Below are positions 56,377 through 64,000 of a DNA stretch of 64,000 bases, piece by piece. The DNA is from Erigeron canadensis (lineage: Eukaryota > Streptophyta > Magnoliopsida > Asterales > Asteraceae), in assembly GCF_010389155.1 (NCBI RefSeq), contig NC_057765.1:25298980-25362979 (forward strand), written 5' to 3'. Each line of letters opens with the position of its first letter. Positions within the stretch are counted from its first letter, which is position 1. The notes under the pieces were generated by a model. That model had not been told where the DNA came from, made no database searches, and was given only the letters and a program-made list of their open reading frames with translations. The translations under genes and the position numbers were made by a program.

Positions 56377-58812
56377 TGTAACATCCATGAATTTTGACCC
56401 GTTGACTTTAAGTATCATGTTATGAATTATAGTAGTTAATGATATCTTTAAATCCATCTTGTGGTTAAATGACTAATTGTATACTCAATGAGCCGGTTGA
56501 CGGTGTGCTAGATGTAATGTCGTGGGTTTTGAACTAATTAGTTATGTTGACGGGTCAACCCATGGATCAAAGTCTTGACCCATGACCCACCTTAGTCAAC
56601 CCAACCCCCACCCACCTTATCCTTTCCTTCCCTTATTCTTCTTATCTCTTTTTCTTTACTCCCAAGAACACACTCTCCTTTCACTCTCTCTCTCTAATTT
56701 AATTCATAGTTCATGGAAATTCAAGCTTAGTTAATGCAAGAATAATAAATCTTATCACCATTTTAACTTCATATCAAAAACTTGGGTTCCAAAGTGTAAG
56801 AAATGACCTCATTTGAATCAAAATTCGGGTTTGAGGATTTGTGAAGCTTTTGGTAAGTAAATTCTACTCTATGACCTTCACTTCATGTTAGTAAATGTAC
56901 CTATAGTTGTGCCAAAACATTTTCGGGTCACAAATCGGGTCAAAAGTCGAATTAGGGTTTGTCTAGGGTTAGTAATGGGTTAACCGAATTTGAACTTGAG
57001 TTTGGTGTTTTGAAGAAAGATTTTAAAGTGGGTTTGGGTTATTCATGTGTAAACATGCTTAATTATGCTTCATATTGAGTTTTGATGCTTCACAAATCGA
57101 TTTTGGGTGTCAAAAATGAGTTATGGGTTAGTTTTGGTGTGTTTAGGTCGAAATGGGTTGCTGAGGCTGAACTGGGTGAGCTGCTGCGCAGCTAGTTAAG
57201 CTGCTGCGCAGCTTCACAATTCTGTTTTTCAGCTGCTGCGCAGCTAGTTAAGCTGCTGCGCAGCTTCACGAGTCTGTTTTTCAGCTGCGGCGCAGCGATA
57301 AGTTGCGGCGCAGTTGGGGGCTTAAATCACTTAACTTTTTCCTAGCTTTAGTTCTAACATCCTAGGATCGTCCCGACCTTTCCGGAATGTACTCTTATGA
57401 CCTTATTGGTGCCCTACACATGACAAACGAGTCGTTTAAAGTTGGGTGTCCTCTTTGGAACCTAATTCAAGACATTAACATAAACTAAATAAACATATAA
57501 CTTATGTTTGAGAATGAGGCGACCTTGGGGCGACTTCATTTTGGTTACAAACTATTACATGACCTCCCTAACGACCATGTTGGGTCCCGAAAGTCTTTCA
57601 AAGCCATAAACTAAAGCTAAAACCTAGTTAGAGAATCGTCTTTGGTGAATAATGCATGTCTTGTAAACATTACTAGGTTGTGGACGCGTGGAGCACTATA
57701 ATCACCTATAATCTCATCTTAATTCGATATTAGCCTCTTTTGCCAATCAAGGTGAGTTCGTATCTCCCTACTCTATTGAGATTCGGGCTGAAAAGTGTAC
57801 ATTGTGTGTTTATTTGTTTGAATTAATTGTTTGTTGATTGAATGATGATTGATGGATGAATCATTGAAATGTTTTGTGTATGTTGGTATTGAGAAAGGTT
57901 ATATTTAGATTAGATGTACATACATGGAAGTCGACTTCGCGTTCAAAAGGTTTGAGATGTGGAGGGTTAGCCGCTGGTACACCCTGTATACAAACATCGA
58001 GGACTCTTTGAAAGCAAGCCCTCTCAAGTGTATGTATGTATAGTTTGATCATATTGTTGGTTATTGGATGTTGGATTGATGGATTGTTGGGCTTGCATTG
58101 TGTTGGTTGCTTTGAGATGATTTGGTTGTCTGTTGAGACAAATGTGTTTATCCAGGTATAGACGTATACACTGGTGTTGGTCATCCGGGTTATAGACGTA
58201 TATTCGCCGACGTTTTTGAGATGCCACAATGGTCATGGTGATGACCTGTGAGTATCGTTGCATAGATGGCATAATGGCCCTACATATTATATGTATTTTG
58301 GTTTGGCATGCATATCATTCACATCATGGCATTGACATTGCATTGATTGTTCTTATACGTTTGTTATATAGTGATGCATTGGTTGGATGACGTGTAAGAC
58401 TACTTGTATGTGATAATTGTTCTTGTTTTTATGACATGTGGTTATGGTCGGTGGTTCATCTTGGGCCACCACTACGAACTCACCAACCTCGTGTTGACTT
58501 GTAGAACACTTTTCAGGTAATCAGGTGGTTCAAGGATGTGATGCATGATCTGGTGTAGCTTTTGGTTTCGGGCATGGACTTTATGGATCAAGGATTCATA
58601 CGCCCACTTTTGGATTAATGCTTAGGATCGATAGCCATCTCTAGAATTCTCTTTTGTAAACTTTGATGGTCATTTGCTCCTTATGCATTGTTTGAATATT
58701 TGACTTGTTGTGGATTCACCGAATTCATTAATGTCATTTAGTTGCCTACGATAATCCCTCCTTGTGCTATATGATTTCCGTAATATTTCGAGCCCTAGCT
58801 CGGGGTGTTACA
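56377..58812 (+). repeat. 3' LTR of the Tekay element
   Basis: Near-identical to 48444-50878, including the palindromic cluster (57176-57315), the antisense frame (57861-58229) and the conserved box (58475-58526). Confidence 0.95.
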
Positions 58813-58817
58813 GACGG

Positions 58818-59553
58818 AAGGTCAAAGAGCTTCAATATTGGAAAGGCTTACTCGTTAAGCTATTATCGGTTTTCGAACCGGAAATGGGATGTTGAGGTAT
58901 TTTATTAGTACTAATGATAGTACTGCATATCCCTGATATTACATCATTCTATAAATGTGTTAGCAATAAATGGCTCCGAATCAACAAGCTATCCGTGGAT
59001 GAAAATGAAGACATACTTCGATACATGAGATATGAGATTATTTGATCAAAAGAGTTCACTTGCAAAGATAATTGGATATGTTGATGCTAGAAGCACAACC
59101 ACGTATAATTTAGTTTTTCACAAGTGATGATACTACAAGATTTCATGGAGATCAAGCACCCATTAACAATTGTATCATCTACCTATGAAGATGGTCATAG
59201 TCAAAGATCAGTAATGAAGACACCCAAGAAAAATGTATCCTCAAGACTAGCAAGTAATGTTCAATGGTATTATTTGAAGATAATGTGTTGTATATAGATC
59301 AATCTCAAACAATGATAAAGTCAATCTCGATATATGATCAACAAGACGGTGAACATTCAATCTTCATCAATATACAAGATTGACATTCGATATTTTCAAA
59401 GGACAGATATTCAAATGAGGGGGAGTATTATACGCGCTGCACTCTTTTTCCCTTCACCGAGTTTTTATCCCACTGGGTTTTTCTTGATAAGGTTTTTAAT
59501 GAGGCAACAAACATCACATTGCGTATAATATAGTGTGAATATCCAAGGGGGAG
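58818..59553 (+). pseudogene. Copia RT/RNase H remnant and 3' end
   Basis: Continues the copia body after the Tekay insertion. Fragments SSLAKIIGYVDA and TTYNLVFHK match the copia RNase H region. Further on, GCACTCTTTTTCCCTTCACC and TTTTTATCCCACTGGGTTTT are the stereotyped 3' untranslated end of short-LTR copia elements. The polypurine tract AAGGGGGAG ends at 59553. Confidence 0.65.
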
Positions 59554-59715
59554 TATTGTAATATTAAATATAGATAGATATTCACTTCCATATTTATGTA
59601 TCCTCTAGATTATTCTCTAGCCTATAAATACAAGGCTTTGGTTGTATCTCTCATTAATAGAATTACCTATTCTTCTCTCTCAATTCTTGTTCTCTTTTAT
59701 CTCCACATTATAACA
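59554..59715 (+). repeat. 3' LTR of the copia element
   Basis: 162 bp, pairs with 43059-43219. TATA box in CCTATAAATACAAGG near 59621. Ends CATTATAACA and is followed by the duplication GTTTA. Confidence 0.85.
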
Positions 59716-59733
59716 GTTTATTATATATATATA

Positions 59734-60921
59734 CTAGGTACTTTACCCGCACGATGTGCGGCAATTAAAAAATTTATTTAATACATACATAAAAAAGGTT
59801 ATCCTGAGAAAAAAAAATATACACATATACAGGTTCCAAGAACTATTTAACGTATTAGTAATTACTCTATAAGTTTATTATGTAAAAATTGATATGTTAT
59901 AGTTATTGCTCAAGTTTCATATCACTAATATTTTGAATTACATAACATTACGATTTATTAGGGGTAAGCACAAAACGAATTGGAAAATCAAAATTTGAAA
60001 AACCTGAACTGAACAAATTGAAAACCAAACTAACCCGATTGAATAAATTTAAAAAATCATAATATTTACACACTTATAAATATGTAAACAAAATACTAAC
60101 ACTTAAAAATGTAATTGTCAAATATTTTCACACTTAAAAGTGTGAAAATCAATTTGTAACACATGCTTTCTTCGCACTCTCCATGTGTGGAGAAAATAGG
60201 TGTTACAAATTAACTTTCACAGTTTTAAGTATGACAATTGACATATTTTTACACACTTGAAAGTGTTTTTCCACATGTATAAGTATGTAAATATTGTGAT
60301 TTTTTAAATTTCTTTACACTTTTAAATGTAAATTATTTCTATACACTTAAAAATGTGATTAAATAACAAAAAATTTCACATTTTTTAAAAGTATTAAAAA
60401 ATAATTGTGAGAAAATGACATATTTGTTGTAGTGTTGTAAGTATATGTTTGTTAGCAACTTTTTTAAGTTCATGCTCTATTACATTAAATTATATAAATT
60501 AGGTTTAAATATATGGCCACCTTAATTTGTAAAGTAGTCATTCGTCAGCTTGGACAATTGAAAAAAAATCAAACTCAATTGTAAATTTTAAAGTAAATAT
60601 TTTTTTATTGTGTTATTGTTTAAGAAAGATTTAAATTAAGATGATAAATTATGAAAGTAAATCTTTTAGGAGTATTAGATTTTTGTATTTTATATATATA
60701 AGAGAAATATTAACAAAAAAAAATAGGAGAATGACACATAGGATAAATCCTATGTGGTAACTTTTTAATATAGGTTTAATTTTGAAGAGGGTTTCAAAAA
60801 GCTCTCCTATGTGACAATTTTTTAAAATAGGGTTAATTTTGAAGAGGGTTTCAAAAAGCTCGGTCAACTACTGTTTTAATAAATATATATATATATATAT
60901 AAATATATATATATTTAGAGA
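59734..60921 (-). mobile_element. Non-autonomous Helitron with an internal hairpin
   Basis: On the minus strand the 3' end is CCGCACATCGTGCGGG (6-bp stem hairpin) followed 10 bases later by CTAG (59734-59737). The 5' end is TCTCTAAATATATA at 60921. Flanks A and T fit. Near the 5' end a phrase TTTGAAACCCTCTTCAAAAT is repeated twice. Inside, 60051-60312 is a long inverted repeat. No Rep/helicase. Confidence 0.6.
60051..60312. repeat. Long imperfect hairpin, arms about 125 bp
   Basis: ATCATAATATTTACACACTT...TTTGTAACACATGC pairs with GGTGTTACAAATTAACTTTC...AAGTATGTAAATATTGTGAT around a centre near 60188. It contains smaller self-complementary ACACTTAAAAGTGTG units. Confidence 0.75.
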
Positions 60922-61069
60922 TAAAGTAATTATAAACTCAAAAGCTAACCAAAAAAATACCGGTAAAGCCCATTGGTAGTATCAAAAATTTTCTATTCCA
61001 TTTACAAATTTCTTACATGTGATCGAATTTCCAAATTCTTAGGTTCTTCATTATTTATTAATGACTTTA

Positions 61070-61815
61070 AGACTTTCTCCAATGAGGGTGCTTTTAGGTG
61101 TCCTTAGGGGTGCCTTTAGGTGTACTTAAATATCCTTTGTCGTTGAAGTTTGTTCAAAACTAAGGATTTTTTGAAGGATGCCCTTACCTAAAGGCATGCC
61201 CTTACTTGTCCTTACTTAATATATATATTTTTGTTTTTAGTTGGAGGTAAAATGATATGTAAGGATATATAACGATATTTGTATGGTTGTGGATAAAATC
61301 GCAACAGATAATGTTGAATTTGTTCACACTTTTCGTTAGTGTGAACAAATTAAAAAATATATCACGCTTTTTTGTGTGTATAAATATAGAGAATTACGAG
61401 TGTGTAAAAGATAATTCACACTTAAAATTGTGGTATTCACATATTTTAGTGTGAACTTTCATATTTAATTTGTCACGCCACATTTGTACACACTAACTAA
61501 ATATGTGGCGTGGACAAATGTGGTGTGACAAATTAAATATTAAAGTCCACATTAAAAAGTGTGAACTTTTATAATATCATAATTTTAAGTGTGAATTAAT
61601 TTTCATTCAATTTTAATTCTCCATATTTTTACACACAAAAAAGTGTGACAAATTTTTTAATTTGTTCACGCTAACTAAAAGTATAAATAAATGTAATATT
61701 ATTTGTAGTGAATTATAGGATTAGAAGGATTTATAATAATATATAATGATTTGTAATAATATGATGTGACGATTCAAAGATATCTAAAGGCGTTCTTAGC
61801 ATTGGAGATAATCTA
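61070..61815. mobile_element. TIR element with a 380-bp central hairpin
   Basis: Outer ends CTTTCTCCAATGAGGGTGCT (left) and the mirror of ATTATCTCCAATGCTAAG (right) form an imperfect terminal repeat. Inside, 61310-61690 folds on a centre near 61500 (CGCCACATTTGT...AAATATGTGGCG), with TTAGTGTGAACAAATTAAAA at one side and its near-complement at the other. No transposase; the ends recall PIF/Harbinger-type MITEs. The target duplication is not clear. Confidence 0.55.
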
Positions 61816-62416
61816 ATAACTTGTATCAATGGTAACAACTATCTAGATATCATCAAAAACTACACTATTTGGAAGGAGATGATAACAAAAGACTAAACGA
61901 AAAAAAATGATACATTGTTTGTGGGTACTATATATGGTCGATTTGAGATACTTGGTCTAACACGACTTCGTTGTTGGTTGGGATTTTGATGATATCAAGA
62001 TTCCTATTTCCTATTACAATTGGCTTTTGTTATGAGACCCATAAATGAAGAGGTGTTAAATGAAGATCGAAAGTGGGGTGGTTTTTTTTTTTTTAATCTG
62101 ATAGACATATACGGGAAATTAACCTGGTACAATATATTGGTTTCGACTTTCGAGTTAGAAATTTCCATCCTGCTTGCAATTGAGTAATTACTATTTACTA
62201 CTATACCTTTAGTAGAAGAAGAATAATATCATATTTATGCCGCTTTTAAATGATTTAAATCTTTAATAGACGACTTAACTGGTCGTGGGTTCTAGTCCAC
62301 TTGGGAAAATGATTATATGGAAATGGTGCATTTGAATGTATGCCTTTAAAAAACAATAGATGATATATACTACTCATTTTGTGTCAAAAGAAGTTTCCAT
62401 TTTAATTACTTAGGTG

Positions 62417-62894
62417 TCGGCTGTAAACGAACCGAACGAATACGAACGGGACCTTATTCATGTTCGTTCGTTTAACTTAACGATTAGTTCACGAACAGAT
62501 AAACGAACAAAATGACTTGTTCATGTTCGTTCATTTGTGTTCATGAACAACTGTTCACGAACACAAACGAACGTATTATTAAATTATTTTTATTTAAACT
62601 TTTTCTTAAATAGTTAGGTATTAATAATATATATATTATATAAAGCAAATATTTATATTTGTAAATGAACATAACGAACAAATGTTTACGAACATAAACA
62701 AACTATTTTTCACGAACGACAGTTCATGAACATATATAAACGAATGAACGTTTACGAACATATTATCAAATGTTCACGAACGTAAATGAACGAATGAGAG
62801 CATTGTTCATGTTCGTTCATTTAACTAAACGAACGAACAAAAACGAACTTCCCGCCGAACGGTTCATGAACTGTTCAGTTTGTTTACAACCCTA
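62417..62894. mobile_element. hAT-like non-autonomous element rich in GAACGAAC
   Basis: An 8-bp target duplication CTTAGGTG (62409-62416 and 62895-62902) flanks ends TCGGCTGTAAACGAAC and GTTTGTTTACAACCCTA, which are imperfect inverted repeats. The interior is saturated with GTTCGTTCA/TGAACGAAC words in both orientations. Eight-base duplications and this terminus type point to the hAT superfamily. Confidence 0.75.
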
Positions 62895-62902
62895 CTTAGG
62901 TG

Positions 62903-63299
62903 GTGTTTGTTTTCCGTTTAAATAAAAAGTCATGGCTTAATCAAAAATGTTTAATTCATTAAGTCATTAAAAGTGTTTATTTTATTGACTTAATAAACAA
63001 AAAATAACTATATTAACTTAATTCATACAGACAATATTTATCCATTCAGTCACTTTATATATTTATTAATTTAGTCACTTATTAGATAAAAAAATAAATA
63101 GGCTCTTACACAACTTTAAAAAGTGTAATGATTACTAAATACTTCTTACTCATCAAATGACAGTTTTACATTCATCCTATAAGTATTGGCTCTTAAAATG
63201 TTGTGAACTAATTTTCATTGTAGCTTTGTAGGGCAATATATAGGGAACGGAGGTATCTGAGCATTACAATTTTTTTTAGCCATACACACCAAACACATA
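62903..63299. other. AT-rich spacer with a MITE-like start
   Basis: GTTTGTTTTCCGTTTAAATA just after the hAT-like element resembles another MITE terminus, but no mirror end was found. No gene. Confidence 0.35.
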
Positions 63300-64000
63300 C
63301 TAGTCATATGGTCGCGCGATGCGACGATGTGGTGGGGTGGTGGCGACGATAGGTGGTGGTGGCGGCTGCGTTGGTGCTAATGACGTGGTTATTAATATAA
63401 AAGTAATTGATATAAAAGGAGGTAAAATAGTTATTTTAAGAGTTGATGATTTATGTTATAAATAGTTTTACTAAGGGTATTTAATTAGGTATATTAAGTG
63501 GAGATATTTTAATTAGTGAATAAAAGAGATGAGTACTTTGGGTAAATCAAGTTCTTTTTAAAAAAAATAAAAATAAGAGGGTCAAATACTTTATAAGATT
63601 TTAAGACCCCAAAACACATTTGGTACGGTTAAAAATAGTGATCTACCGATCATCACCCGGAAAAGGCTAAAGATACTTCTTCTAAAAGGGAGTACAAAAA
63701 AGGGCTGGCGAAAGTTCTTCTAAAGTGCATACAGATTGTGGAAATTTGCAAATGCATACAAATGCTAAAGAAAGTGCTTGTGGTTATGTGGGATTTGTAG
63801 TAGTTATTGACTTATTGGAGTACTTTTATTCTTTTATCTATATTCGTCACCTACGTGTTGAATTCTTGTTCAATTTGCATTCGGGTATGCATGATCAAAC
63901 TGACTTATATCGACTTGCAACGACTTCCATATCTTCATATAAATGATTACATGACTCAATTACACCATTATTTCCACTAGTTTTGTCGAATAGAACCTTT
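63300..64000 (-). mobile_element. Helitron, 3' end in view, 5' end beyond or unseen
   Basis: On the minus strand GTCGCATCGCGCGAC forms a 5-bp stem hairpin, followed by CATATGACTAG (CTAG at 63300-63303). It is preceded by a C-rich CCACCACC tract like the one at 44950-45030. No 5' TC terminus was found before the window ends. A 73-codon plus-strand frame at 63725-63946 has no recognisable motif. Confidence 0.5.

Larger units (their letters stand above)
48444..58812 (+). mobile_element. Full-length Tekay-type chromovirus (Ty3-gypsy), very young
   Basis: 10.37 kb, target duplication GACGG at 48439-48443 and 58813-58817. LTRs of 2435 and 2436 bp differ, by eye, at one indel (a C run near 48672/56606) and one G/A (50749/58683). 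Order is LTR, leader, gag, protease, RT, RNase H, integrase, chromodomain-like end, polypurine tract, LTR. The chromodomain and the long LTRs place it in the Tekay/Del clade. It sits in the decayed copia element in the same orientation. Three frame changes interrupt gag to RT, so this copy probably cannot make its full polyprotein. Confidence 0.95.
43059..59715 (+). mobile_element. Decayed Ty1/copia element, split by a Tekay element
   Basis: Short LTRs at 43059-43219 and 59554-59715, target duplication GTTTA at 43054-43058 and 59716-59720. After the left LTR comes CGTTATCAGCA, the usual degenerate Met primer site of short-LTR copia elements. Before the right LTR is the polypurine tract AAGGGGGAG. 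Integrase remnants near 47160-47700 and RT/RNase H remnants near 58950-59300 have many stops. The body is broken at 48443/58813 by the Tekay insertion and at 44673-45043 by a small Helitron. Net length is about 6.3 kb before the Helitron. Confidence 0.85.

Noticed and set aside
1..64000. Integrated pararetrovirus (caulimovirid) or other virus
   Set aside because: Every RT seen is flanked by LTRs and by gypsy or copia integrase; no movement-protein or coat-like sequence was recognised.

Overview
The window is nuclear DNA of a flowering plant. The evidence is GT-AG introns with AT-rich bodies, a secreted L-type (legume) lectin gene, and abundant plant-type Ty3/gypsy (Tat and Tekay), Ty1/copia, Cassandra-like and Helitron elements. 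The general look suggests a eudicot, perhaps Asteraceae, but nothing here proves the family. The sequence is visibly AT-rich and repeat-dominated. Only three stretches look like ordinary plant genes or pieces of them.

Layout. (1) 1-12.6 kb: an old gag-like ORF with a CCHC knuckle is split at 600/12219 by a minus-strand Tat/Retand-type gypsy element (601-12213, TSD TCAAT). That element is itself split by a solo Tekay-type LTR (5055-7442, TSD CTTCA). Between its pol region and its 3' LTR lies a plus-strand, apparently spliced, coiled-coil gene with its own TATA-like boxes. (2) 12.6-14.9 kb: a truncated third Tat LTR and the 5' part of a copia element (LTR, degenerate Met-tRNA primer site, gag). 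(3) 14.9-28.3 kb: the most gene-like part. It has a Helitron 5' end, a fold-back element, a decayed RPN10-like (proteasome subunit) gene, an intact intronless lectin gene, several MITEs, a small conserved-looking organelle-type protein with two CX3CX3C motifs, and a Helitron-type 3' end. (4) 28.3-42.7 kb: layered old LTRs, with solo LTRs at 29179-31728, 32895-39369 (containing 33322-35339), and a palindromic Cassandra-like 5S-bearing TRIM at 41236-42542. (5) 43.06-59.72 kb: a badly decayed Ty1/copia element (TSD GTTTA) split by a nearly pristine Tekay chromovirus at 48444-58812 (TSD GACGG). (6) 59.7-64 kb: Helitron termini, long hairpin elements and a hAT-like element.

The order of events can be read from the nesting. 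The gag-like ORF, the copia element and the old LTRs came first; the Tat element, solo LTRs and Cassandra-like insertion came later; the Tekay element is youngest, with its two 2.4 kb LTRs differing at only two places found by eye. Even so, its gag-protease-RT region carries three frame changes. The strongest candidates for something new are the palindromic 5S-bearing TRIM, the spliced antisense coiled-coil gene inside the Tat element, and a hairpin-dense tract in the copia body. All coordinates, frames and target duplications were read by eye; no alignment or database search was run.
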